From assembly GCA_013397695.1 (NCBI GenBank), contig VYZI01000012.1, forward strand, positions 5,490,165 through 5,554,164: a DNA stretch of 64,000 nt. Reading direction: 5' to 3'. The translations under genes were made by a program, and so were the position numbers. Source of the stretch: Centropus unirufus (Eukaryota > Chordata > Aves > Cuculiformes > Centropidae). Each line of letters opens with the position of its first letter. The first letter of the stretch is position 1. The notes beneath the pieces are model-generated. The model made no database searches. It saw only the letters and a list, made by a program, of their open reading frames with translations, and was not told where the DNA came from. Below, one piece after another: positions 35,105 to 46,256 of this stretch.

Positions 35105-37830
35105 CCCTGATCAGGACTTCAGAGCAGGTTCAGACTTTGTCTGGGTCACGGTGCCAGAAGAAAACAATTAGTTTGTCAAGGATATACATATTTTAGCATG
35201 AGGATATTTGACTTCTGAAATCCTGTTCTTGTTTTCTGTGTTTGATGAATCATTTTTGCTTTGTTTTGAAGTGGAAGCTCTGTGCTTAAGGGAGAGAGTG
35301 CGTGTCACACGCTTTCTTGTAATTATGATTGTGGATGGTAGGAAAAAAAAGTGCATAAAAGGTTAGAAAAAAAACCAAAATGGAAAAGAAGCATTTAGTA
35401 CCTGAGGACTGAAGGCAGATGAATGTTTTTAAAGAGACGTTAAAAGCAGCTCTGGCCTTTTAAAGTGTTTAGGGGTTTTTCCTGCTAGTAAATTTAGTAA
35501 CACTGGTTGTCTTTGGGCTTTAGATCATTCTCTGGCTTGATATGTTGGCTCTTTTGACTCATCAACTATTTGGGAAATAAAACAGCACCAGACTAAATTG
35601 AAGTATTTCTTCTTACTTGTGTTATATTTCACTAAGGCTTGTGTTTTTCTATCATTACGTTTCATGTGTCCAGCTGGTAACTTAAGTTCCTGCTTCTAAA
35701 CACCAGCCACGATTTTTAATTTAGACCAGTCCTTAACTTTTGCTCAGGAACCTAATGTTTTTCTTCCTGTTTAGATGTGCTGGGAAGAAATAACAAGGGA
35801 CACATACCTAGGCTGACAATTAATTTAGCTGACAGTGAAACAGTTTTAGCTGTTTGAATGCTGAATGTCCTCCAGTGTTTTTACTGTGAGGGACTTTTCC
35901 ACAGCTCAACTTGGAGGACTCATAGATCTGCTCACCTCCTGCTGGTGGCAGTCCAACAGGAGTCCTACCAGCTGTTGAACATGTGGCTTTGCTCTGGAGG
36001 CAGCTGGCTGTTGTGTCAGCTGTTGGAGAACACCTGAACCACTGGATCATGCTAAGAAGCAGAAACACTTGTGATAAAAAAAAAGGCTACATCAATACTA
36101 CAAACCTGCTTTTTGTACATTAATAACCTCAACAAGAGATGGCAACTTTGGGAGAGCTTAGGTTTGGGCTGCCAAAGTGGTTACATATGCTTGATACCAT
36201 CCTTGACCCTAATGTGGAGTAAGGGTAGGTAAGGTTACAGGTGCTCTGTAAAACTTCTATAACAAGACAGCAGTGATGGAGCCGCATGGTAGCTTGACTA
36301 GGATCCATATGCACCTAGCTGAGCCTGACACAGCACTAGTGACCCAAAACAGTATGCAAGTCTTTGTTCTGTCCCCACAATTACCTTTCAGGAATAAGTA
36401 TGGTAGCATTGACTGTTCATGATCTGAACGATCTCCTTGAGTTTGTATGCATAACCCAATTAGCTATGAAGTGTCTTGTGTTACTGAAGTATCAATATTT
36501 TCCAAAAGTAAATTGGTTGTGTTTAGCATTTCAATGCCTGAAGAAGGTGTTGCAATATCTTGCAGATTAAATGGTCTTGCAAATAATGACAGTGTTCTGT
36601 GCTTAAGTAGAAGAGAGTTAAAGTGGAAAAGTTAAAATCATAGCCTTCTTTTTTTGCACCATATAAGGCATGCTAAAACTCTGCAGAGACAGAATAACTG
36701 TTCTGGATATGCTGAACAAGCACAGAAATAACTCATTTCCTTATTGTTCAATATCCCTATTATCTATCAATAGCAACTCTGTGTCAATCTGAACAACTGT
36801 GGTTACAGGATTGTTTTCTTAGAAGAGTGCTACATATTTATGTTTGAGCAAGGAACATTTTTGCTGGGAGCTGATACCAGTGGATGAGCAGGGAAAATAA
36901 ATCTTTGCTAAATTTGTGTTTTTCACATTTTCAAGCAATCTATTATTTTATCAAGTTTCTGGATAAATGTAGATTATCTTCAGCTCGGCAAAATTGTAAT
37001 GCTTCTCTTCAATATGTACGGCAGAAGTGATTTCTGCTTGGATGCTGTGCAGACAGCCTTTTTGATAGCTGTGAGAAAGGTGGCATAGCTCAGGCTATGT
37101 TGACATATTTAGAGAGAATTAAGCTCTTTCCACACATCTGTATTTTAATAATGTGGCTTTTTTTCAGTGTTTGTTTTTTTTTTTTTTGCACAGTGGGACA
37201 AATCAGAAACAGGCCATGCAGGCAACAAAGGCTCTTGCTCTAGCAACAGCGTGTGTTGCCTAATCCTCTTCCAAAACTTTCCTAGACAACTGTTTGTTAC
37301 GTTACCATATTCAAACCGTTCTCTTGCTTTATTTGATTTGTTGCTGTGCTGTTTCCCATGATGCATTTCAATCACAAGGTCTTTGTGACACGAACATTGG
37401 CATGGATGTAGAAGCTTAATATAGAAGTGTAGCGTGGGCATTTATTCTAAGGAAATAAATTTGCAGCTGGCTAGGAAAATATGGAATTCCTGATTATTAG
37501 GAAAACAGTAAGGATGGGTTTTCATTACCTAAGCAAGTGTATAGACATTTCTGTTAACTTACCCCATAGCAAGACAGCTCATGGTACTAGGAAAGTGTAT
37601 TACACCTAGGTGGATGTTTGGGCAGAAATTTAACTTTTTCCTGGTTTATTGAGAAAGAAAATGTGACTACAGTTAAAAAATAAGTAGATAAATATTTCTG
37701 GTAGTGGGGAACAGTTAATTATGTCTTGCTTCTCATAGTTAATAGAAGATGAAGGAAGCAATAGACCAACTGAATAATTCTGAACATGGTCCAAGGGGTG
37801 TGGTTCTGTATTAATTTCTCTTCCTTTCAG
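35105..37830. other. AT-rich non-coding DNA
   Basis: No gene is recognised. A T14 run lies at 37174-37187. Overlapping short frames at 35820-36635 and 37145-37441 have no motif. Confidence 0.45.
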
Positions 37831-37917
37831 TCGGATTGGAGAACCTGGGCTCTGGCAGGTGTATGAAGACTATAAGAGTACTCTATTTATTGCAGTGGCA
37901 GTAAGCCAAGCACCAAG
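37831..37917 (+). other. Plus-strand exon-like segment, 87 bp, phase 2-2
   Basis: A clear acceptor (TTAATTTCTCTTCCTTTCAG, ending 37830) and a consensus-strength donor (CCAAG/GTGAGAG at 37918) enclose 87 bases, a multiple of three. Only one plus frame is open: it begins at 37832, runs 28 codons and leaves two bases, so the exon would be symmetric (phase 2-2). The other two frames have stops. The peptide begins RIGEPGLWQVYEDYK and I do not recognise its family. Of the exon-like segments here it has the cleanest combination of signals. It may be an internal or alternative exon of a gene with very large introns. Confidence 0.3.
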
Positions 37918-40880
37918 GTGAGAGGTCACAACATACTCAGTAAATATTTAAATGCACTTTAAAATAAGTGCCTCTGATTTTAAAGCCTTTTGACATCCTA
38001 TGCGATATTTGGAAAGGATAATAAGTATTGTATGCTTTACTCATCTTGAAAAATAATGATGAAAGTTCAGCTGGCTTCTATTTTATCCTGCTATGTGTCT
38101 GCTTATTTGACTCACAAGGGGCTGTTAAATCAGCTTTATGGGGAAACTGGGGCTAGTATTTCTGAATTTCTGCAGGATCATCAGCTGGGCCATTACAGTA
38201 GCATGGTATGCCTATATGATGTGTGTTCATATGGACACAGGAGTTTTCCATCTAGCTTCAGTGGCTACAAAGTCACGTTACTATTAATATGGTAACTGAG
38301 GTCTAATACTGCCAAGGAAAGCAGAATTAGTAGTATTAAGCTGTAGATGATGGATCACTGGAGAAGGGAAAAAGTATGTGAGAGTAATTTGGGAAATAAC
38401 TGTCCAATATGGTAAGTATAAAGGGATATGTTACTTAGTATCTAGAAGCTTAACTAGTTACCTGTAACTAACCTCTGAAACTGTGCAGTTACAAGCATCA
38501 GACGTTTGGTAAATGGAACCGAATTTTCCACCTTAAAATCACCTTAGTGATTTAAAGCTAGAAGTGACCACTTGTGTCTTGTCCTCTCCTTTGTTTTGTC
38601 AAAGAATACTCATATACTCAAACTAGCATCTTAGATTTAACTTAATTTTCACTATCAGTTGTTTTATCAGTCCTTGGCCAAGACTACTGCTCCTAGTCTA
38701 TTGGCATTAGAGGTGAGATACAAATATAATGCAACTCATATATCCTATATATGCTGACTTTTAGTGACCCACGAAGTTGCTTAAAAGCTTTTCTCTTCAA
38801 GGCCGTGGTACGAACATCACCTTATATTATTCTAAGTATTAAAACAACCATTTTAAGCCTCATTTTTTAGATTTAAAACCAAAGGAACACAAGTCATGGT
38901 AGAAGCCAGCTGGCAGATTTGCATAGCGATGTGCAAACCTTTCTCCTTTAGACATACCAGAATTTAAACTTGCACTTAAATCACATGTCAGTACGGATTT
39001 AATCCTATCCAAGAACTCATTTATGCACATCACAAAACCACTCCACGAATCGGTACAGTACTTTTCACTTGGCAGTCATTCTTTCAGAGATATCCAGGAC
39101 AGAAATAGCAAGGGTACTGCAGGCCAGATACATGCTGGCAAAGCTACCTATGTTACAAAACTTGTTCAGCACCTGCCTGTTTATGCTGTGCCTGGCTGCC
39201 TTTGCCTGTATTCGACTGCCACATTTATAATTGTTTAAGAATAACAGTGGGGTTTTTTTTATTGTTTAATGTGAGATAAAGTTATAAATGTAATTTTAGG
39301 TGAGCAAGAAGACAGAAGAGCGCAGCAGGTCTGAGCAGAATCACCGTTTTTCAGCAACTTGTCATTTCTTGGGATACAAACTTGGAATTGGCTGTGCCCA
39401 GGAGAGGATTTGTTCCTCTTCCTCATCATATAAAGCTCTCTCAAAGTTGACAGGTCTCTGTGTAGGTGTGGAGATCTCAGAATTTAAGAACCCATATTTT
39501 CCTCTGTATTTTAAAACTGAAATTGTTATTAATCAGCCTCTTTACTTCTGCTTGCCCAAATTAATATCTGACAGAAAGCCCAATGACTTTCAAGTAAACT
39601 GTGTGGTGTCAAGAATAAAAATGGAAAATTAATTAAAAAAATAAAATAGAAATTAGTTCAGGGTGATATTAAATCCTCCCAAGGCCACCTGGTCAGTGCT
39701 GGAAGGCAGATCTTTGTGGCCCCATGAAAGAAATCTTCAATTAAAATTTATTCTTGAGAGACCTTGAAGTGAGAGGCTCTCTGTGAACCTGAAAACACAA
39801 AGACATAATTTCTTTATCTGAAATAGTTAAAATTTTGCCTCTAATGGTTATTTAGTCAGTAGCACTGCAGGGAATCTGTAAAGGAATTAAGTTTTGCATG
39901 GTTTTTTTTCTGAAGATTAACATATAATTGAATACTGCCTTGGATAATTGATGAGATGACTGTCTACTTTTATATATATATATATGGTTTCTCCAACGTG
40001 CTGGTGTGCTTTGCCTTCCTGAGAGCTAGAAAAGCTGGCAGGAATTCCTCTTGTTGGCACTGATGGTGACGTGTTCACTGGAAAAGTATTAAGCTGCGCT
40101 TTGTAGGAGCACTTGAAACAAGTGTAGGATATCCTAGAAAGGAAGAAGCCTGCAGCCAGTATTGATTACTGTATGAGCTAGATTCCTCTACCAACCTGTG
40201 TGTAGGGATCTATTGCATCCAAGTTGCAATCCTTAATTCTTTGTTTTATGTTTTGCATCTCTCAGCAAATCTACCCTTGCAAAGTTTGACCAAACTGACT
40301 TAATATTCATAATCTTCTTTTTCACTCTATTTTTCTATTCTCAAGTTTTAGTATACATAATAAAAAATAAACATACTCCTTCTCGGAGAGGAAAAAAATT
40401 ATTTTTTTCAAGTGACCTCCTTTGAAACTTTCTTGAAATGTACAGTTATGATTTTAAATAATTAAGGACCCTGGAAAGCAATGATGAATGCACACTAAAG
40501 AGGTAAATATCCTGACAACCTCTGTTTTTCTTCCTGTGTACATCAAAATTGCTCTGTGCTCAGTCCAGAACTCTGTCTTCATGGAAAAATTAGCAGTTCT
40601 AGTGTGCCATGTCTATAACTCCATGCCGTTCACTGGAAGTGAACTGCATGTTACCCCAAAAAGGCCTTGCTTTCCACAGGATCAGTTTGATGCAACTGTG
40701 TTAATCTGTTAGCCCATCTTCTCTGCTTGCACCAGGGTTTTAATGTCAGTGATAAGTAGAGTTTTAGTGTTCTTTAATTTACTTGGGACTTGCTATGGTA
40801 GTAGCCTGTTCCAGCAAGACTAGAAGATTTCAGCTATAATTACTTCACGAAAGGCTGCCATTCATAGAGACACTGTCACA
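37918..40880. other. AT-rich non-coding DNA
   Basis: No gene is recognised. It contains a short TA run at 39971-39985. Frames of up to 110 codons (39300-39632) lack motifs. A vaguely MIR-like phrase near 38845-38900 is too weak to call. Confidence 0.45.
39971..39985. repeat. Short TA dinucleotide repeat
   Basis: Seven and a half TA units occur in AT-rich sequence. Confidence 0.85.
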
Positions 40881-40907
40881 CAGCTGGGGGAATACTCCCC
40901 CCAGCTG
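40881..40907. repeat. GC-rich perfect inverted repeat
   Basis: CAGCTGGGGG (40881-40890) and CCCCCAGCTG (40898-40907) are exact reverse complements, 10 bp with 8 G:C pairs, around a 7-base loop. This makes a stable hairpin in otherwise AT-rich DNA. It is not followed by a T run, and terminators of that kind do not apply in nuclear DNA. Confidence 0.75.
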
Positions 40908-41075
40908 GATGCTCACCAGCCTGCTCTGGTTACCTCCTGCCACACAGCCTCTGGGTGTTTTAGGATTCCTGTTGTTGAAAAGTAGGAAAGATGGGGACCT
41001 TGATTTCTCTAGTACACCCATAGGTCGTGGGCTGCCTATTCATTTTCATAAAAATATGATCTCATAGCCCATCTG

Positions 41076-41160
41076 CTGTAATCTTCTTGAGGCAACGCCT
41101 GTCTCCATCCCTGGCCTCTGCTACCTCAGGCTGGGAAAGGCGCACTTAGTGAGTGAACTC
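41076..41160 (+). mobile_element. Possible L2 LINE 3' tail relic
   Basis: CTGTAATCTTCTTGAGG followed by CTGTCTCCATC, then GGCGCACTTAGTGAGTGAAC, echoes the order of the L2 3' end (ctgtaagctccttgagg...ctgtctt..catc...ggcgctcaataaatg). Similarity is low, so this is tentative. Confidence 0.3.
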
Positions 41161-42861
41161 TTTGAGTTTAAAATTCAGTTCCCTAAGTGGTCAGGGTTAC
41201 AAAAAGTTAATTGCTTTCTGTGTTAGTTACATGAGAAGTATATGTTGATTGGTTTTTGGGTTTGTATTTTTTTATCATACAGGAGCATGCTTGGGGCTTG
41301 TTGCCACCTGCAGGACCCAGGGTTGGTCTTCTACCTATGGTTTCCTTTCTGAATCGTGAACTCTCTTTTGGTATGCAGCCACTATCTCAATTTTGCCTCT
41401 GGTCTATTCTCTGCCAGTTTTCTTCAGCAGCTGATTAAAAACCTGCTTATATGAGTTTTAGCTTATTTTATTTAAGTGAACCTCTGTACCAGCAAAAGAT
41501 AATGGAAACTGCCTGGTGATTTCCCAGGGTTGTGGCCTCTCTGTACAGAGATGCATGGTGTTTTGTAGAAATACCTTTTGAGTTATGAATTACAAATCCC
41601 GTCATTTTTATTCATGTTATCTTTTATGTTAATGGATTAGATTAATGACTTGTGTGCTTTATCCTTGCATCAATGTAGTTGTTTATGTTCTGTAAAATAG
41701 GCTGTTTCAATAGAAGTATTTGGTTGATAGCATTGCACTAGGTGATTGACTTCTTTTAATAGAAATATTTTTTCAAAAGTGATAACAGTGTCTTACAGGC
41801 CTTACACTTAGCTGCAGTATGATATGATGCAGATTTTTATAGTGAGCCTTCAGAGATTCTCCATCCCTGATTCATGTAGACGGATATCTTAGTGAAATAT
41901 TTCTCTGGCATGTGAAAGCGGATGAATAATTCTTGTTTTATTTCTTAGTTATAAAGGGAAATGAACTCTCGCAACACTAAATGATTACAAAAAGCTTATT
42001 CATGCCATGGTTTGAGAAAGTATGTGGAAAATATGCCAGTGACAGAATTGCAGCTTTGCTTTAAGTCCCACAGCATACGTGGGTTATGAGGCTCACCCGT
42101 GAGGCTCTGGTGCAAGAAAAGTGAACATGAAGAGAGGGATGGGGAAATAGAGGAAGCATAAACAGGAAGACAGAGAAGATTCTTCACGGTCTTTTGAAGG
42201 TGTTTCTCTTCACTGGCTCTCAGAGTTCTAGAAGAAACTGCATTTTTCCTCCTTTCTGATCTCTCCAATCAGACATTAAGATGTCATTTCAAGTCCTGAA
42301 TTATAGCTTAGGAATTTCTTCTTATTGACTAGACTACTTTCCATTTCTGTCCCAACATAGAATTACATGGTTCTTTCCTTCCTGATTCATGACTCAGAAT
42401 ATACCAAATGCACACTGCTGTGCAGGCTTTTTCTCATGGGACATCTGTGCTCATTCAAATGACATAAAAACAACAAATATCCTATGTACCTGTTTAGTAT
42501 CTTGTAAGTCACTACAAGGTGAGTGGAGGGGCTTATCCCTAAAGTTACTAAGGTAGCACTGAGAAATGTGGCATTTCCCATGATCTACAGATCCAGATGC
42601 CAGCTTAGTCCAGCATTTAGACCAAAATTTGAGAGTATCCCACTCTAAAGAAATAGAAGAGCTTTATGACTGCATGAATTGTTTCTATACTGCTTAATGG
42701 CTTCCTGTATTTCAGTGAGTCAGGCAGATATCCACGTTTGGCTAGTATAGAGTATTCCACGTGGGTGGCTGTCCTGAAGGTGATGCTTATTGGTAAAGAG
42801 AACTGGTCACTTTGAGTAGGCAGCTGCCACGGATCTGGCAGCTATTTTTCTTCTCTAATAA
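41161..42861. other. AT-rich non-coding DNA
   Basis: No gene is recognised. A minus-strand 90-codon frame at 41996-42268 has no motif. Confidence 0.4.
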
Positions 42862-43599
42862 ATGCTTTTGCTATGGGGCCCTTCATTTTCTATGTGGAAC
42901 TTGGATGGGATCTTAAAATTAAACCTAGAAGGTCCTCTGTGGGTAAAAACCTTACTATACCAGTGGGAAAGGTCAAGCAGAGGGCACGAGAGGTTGGAGG
43001 ACGTGAAACCGAGTATGTTTTATCCTCTCCTAAGCTTTCATTTTAGGCAGACATTTAGGGAGGACTTGTACAAAAATAAGAAAATGTCAAGCTTTGAGAC
43101 TTCATAATGTCTTTGACTGTTCTGGGATACTATGTGCGAAGATCAAGTGAGCAGGAAACTCAAGAGTACTGTGAACACAGGGGATCAGATAAGAAACCTT
43201 GGTTAGGAAAGCTGGATAGTGTCAGCTCACCAGGTGTTGGGATACTGGGTAACATCTTAGAATTCCTTAGGAATGGTCCCAAAGTTGATGAGCTAGGAAA
43301 AATAATGTGTGCCAGTAAACTTGACACATCAATGTGTGAGACGGTAGGTGAGTATATAAAGCGATAGTTTAAAGATTTCTGGGATCCTAAAACTTACAGT
43401 GTATTTGATGTGGTCCATGAGCTACTTGGGCAGTGACCAAAGTGACCAAAGGAATACTCACCAAGGCACTGACTCAGCTGCCCATCTAACTGGTTCAGCT
43501 AGCTGCAAATCCTGAACTAGTTGTGTTCAAAGGAAACTGTGGGAAAAATCAGTATCATCTGTAAAAACACAAGTTTTAGAAATATTGCATGTTAAATAC
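42862..43599 (+). other. Open-frame-rich stretch upstream of the CR1 tail
   Basis: Two successive plus-strand frames of 81 codons (42862-43107) and 86 codons (43107-43367) lie directly upstream of the CR1-like sequence in different phases. They could be broken remains of the CR1 open reading frame, but I cannot match reverse transcriptase or endonuclease motifs in them. The second frame runs into a strong donor-like GGTAG/GTGAGTA at 43348. A duplication of AGTGACCAAA lies at about 43433-43450. Confidence 0.3.
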
Positions 43600-44090
43600 A
43601 GGAGGAAAGTCTTCTACTGTACTTGGTGGGTCATTTCTCCACTAGAGTGCATTTCCAACCCTGGACTCTGTGCCGCAAAAAATACATGCCTCAGATGGAC
43701 AGAGACTAGAGATAAGCAATCCGGATGATAAAGGAAAACATGAGCAATGAAAGCAAACTGAAAGAATTTGGTTTGTTTAGTCTAGAGGTTAAGTAAAGAA
43801 GGCTGTGAAGATGTGTAGGCAAAAGGCTGCTGTTTGGACAAAGAATAATCTGGTTTTCATATCTACTGGGGTCAGGACAAGAACTGATGAGCTTCAATTA
43901 AAAAAAAGATTAGAAGTTATATAGTTATACATGAGGGGAAACTTTGTAATTGTGAGGATAGTCACTGGAAGAGATTCAGTTGGGGCTGCTATAGAATCAC
44001 TTCAGCTTTGTATGTACAGGCTTGACAAACTTCTGGGAGTGCCACAGGCAGCGATGCCTGTGCCTGGGAGTAGTAAGGTGAATGCCAGGA
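43600..44090 (+). mobile_element. Decayed CR1-family LINE, 3' region
   Basis: Several phrases occur in CR1 3'-region order. CTACTGTACTTGGTGGGTCA corresponds to 'tactgtgttcagttctgggca', and TTTGGTTTGTTTAGTCTAGAGG to 'ctgggtatgtttagcctggag'. GAAGGCTGTGAAGATGTG corresponds to 'gaagggctgtcacat', and GTCAGGACAAGAACTGATGAGCTTC to 'gtcggaccagaaccaatgggttg'. GGGGCTGCTATAGAATCACTTC followed by GTACAGGCTTGAC corresponds to 'gggctgcct..ggtggtg' and 'agaggctggac'. The copy is full of indels and substitutions, so it is old. CR1 is the dominant LINE of birds and other sauropsids, which is the main evidence for the host group. The terminal short repeat cannot be seen. Confidence 0.75.
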
Positions 44091-45428
44091 CTGCTGAACA
44101 CTTTCTGCTCTAGTTTTTGATGTGCAGTTTGTGTTTTCATTCTCACACTCCTGCTTTCTGGGACCGCATACACACACACAAAACAAAATCAGTTGAAATA
44201 TTTCTTTCTTGCCTATTACAACAAACAGTGGGAAAACAAATATATGTTTTTGTAATAGAAGAAAAGCCAACCTGCAGTCGATCTTGCTATGGAGACCAGC
44301 TTTAGGGCTACCACATTACAACATCTGTTTCACTGTGGTGTAGCAGGAAGCAGCTTCTATTACACTTCATCAGCAAAAATTCAAATCCCAAAGTGACAAG
44401 GCAAGCTTAAAAGAAAAAGCAGCTGTTGATGACAAGACTCTAGTGAGTATACTGTGGGCCTCAGCAAAATAAAACCTGATGGGGCGGGAAAGCGAAGTAT
44501 CTCTTCATTGTGCTTTCAGAAAAAAATTAAATGGCTTCAGATTAGTGGATGGATTTATTCACCAGTTTACAAAACCTGTTATTCCCAGCTCTGCTCTGTA
44601 TGTCACTGTCAGCTGCCTCGGTGACCCTGGTGCAGGCAGTGCATTCCCCAAGGCTCTAACGCTCTCTGGTTTTAGTAACATTGTGTGTCATCTGGGCTGA
44701 GGAAGCAGGGCAGTGATTCCAGCTGCATAGTTAATTTCTGTCAGACAAAAGAAATTGGTGACTATATTTGATTCTGTAATTCTACATTTTTCCTTAGAGC
44801 AGAAGGGTTACAAGGAGGGGAAATAGTAGTATGGCCCAGGAGTATGTACTAGAAATTGCTGATGCTCAAATTCTGAGTGTTATTTCTGTAGTACTCATTA
44901 ACTTCTGTGCATTTACTATATTTTCCTTTTAAAAAATGTTTTTGTTTGGGAATTGTTTGTTTATTTTTTTTTGCCTAAATTCAGGTTAAGAAGGGCATGG
45001 TTAAGAGGTTTACTGCTTTTGGATAAAAGACAATGAACCACGTTCTCAATATTTTCTTGTTTATGTGTGTCAGATTGTGGACTAGCCTTCATTTTGAAAT
45101 GGAATGTAACCAAGATTTGCACTAAATAATGTGATACTAAAGCCATCCTAGTTTCTTGAGGGCCTCTTCAGGAAACGCTAAAAAAAAAGTAATCATTATC
45201 TAAAACCAAACAAAACTGGCATTCTAGCTACAAAGCTTATATTGTCAGTGGTATCTAGAGGAATATTAGAAAGAGGACTGTGTTATAACATTCACGTTGC
45301 ACCTCTGAGTTAATTTCATCCGTAGTTTCCAGATTTTATTCAAAACAATCAAATACTCTTTTGAGACAAAAACTTACTTTAAAAGCATAAGGATGAAATT
45401 GAAAATGAACAAACATCCCCAAGCAAAA
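44091..45428. other. AT-rich non-coding DNA
   Basis: No gene is recognised. A short CA run lies near 44169. Confidence 0.4.
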
Positions 45429-45445
45429 CCCCCCCAAACCCCCCC
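45429..45445 (-). promoter_or_regulatory. Predicted G-quadruplex motif on the minus strand
   Basis: Two C7 runs are separated by AAA on the plus strand. The minus strand therefore reads G7-TTT-G7, which provides four G3 tracts with loops of 1, 3 and 1 bases. It sits in a C/A-rich stretch (45400-45480). Formation in vivo is not shown. Confidence 0.6.
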
Positions 45446-46228
45446 AAAAAATTTCCAAAGCCCAAACAACACCCTGACCCACTTAAACTTTATTAACATG
45501 GCTACAAACCTGTATTGCAAAAATGCATAAAGCACCCAAAACTTGGTTGGGTGTCTGTGTGTGTAGCTGTTAATGAGCTGAGAGAGCTGAAAAGTAAACA
45601 GGATGTGGCTCATTTCCCCTGATGAGCTTTTCTGTACAGGATCCTGGAATTTGCCTTCAGGTGAAATGTCAGGGGTTGTACTTTCCTTGGGGAGAGCCAA
45701 TTCTAATTAAGCAGTGTACAGTCAAAATAATCTCTTTGTTCTCTCTTTATTGGGAAATACTTGAATACCAATTTTTTCACTGTACTAATGCTGAGAATAT
45801 TGGCAGTTGTGCATCACCTGCATGGTTCTGAGCAATGTCATGCAAGAATTGGTATTAAAAATGGTGTCCAGAAAATCAACTAAATGGGGTGAATAGTAGC
45901 TGATCTTTGTTTGTAAAGCTGAGCTTTCCTTTCAATTTACACAAGGCACAAATAATGAAAACTTGTTAATTAAATAATGTGGTGCTGAATTTATATAACC
46001 CTGTTAGGTAAATTCACACTTTAAATGGTAAAAGCTATTCTAATGTAGCGCAATAGGAGTATGAAAAATCTATTGAAACAGTACAGACAGACCTTATTTC
46101 TTTGCAAGAGAAGAAATTCCTTTAATTATTTGAGTTGTAGTTGCTTAACCTGAATTTTATACTGTATATTTTCCTAAACATATTGGGAGTTGATGTTGCA
46201 CAGTATGGTGCAGAGGTGCAAAAAAACC
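45446..46228. other. AT-rich non-coding DNA
   Basis: Nothing recognisable is seen beyond chance open frames. Confidence 0.4.
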
Positions 46229-46256
46229 CAACCCTTTGTATACAACCCTTTGTATA
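46229..46256 (+). repeat. Perfect 14-bp tandem duplication
   Basis: CAACCCTTTGTATA occurs twice, directly adjacent and without mismatches, which implies a recent duplication. Confidence 0.9.

Noticed and set aside
37831..37917. Resemblance of the exon-like peptide (GLW..VY...K.T...VAV) to a kinase-like domain start
   Set aside because: The similarity rests on a handful of residues recalled loosely and is not enough to name a family.
38800..38940. MIR-like stretch (CATTTTTTAGATTTAAAACC)
   Set aside because: Only the CATTTT(A)CAGAT-like word matches; the downstream diagnostic phrases are missing.
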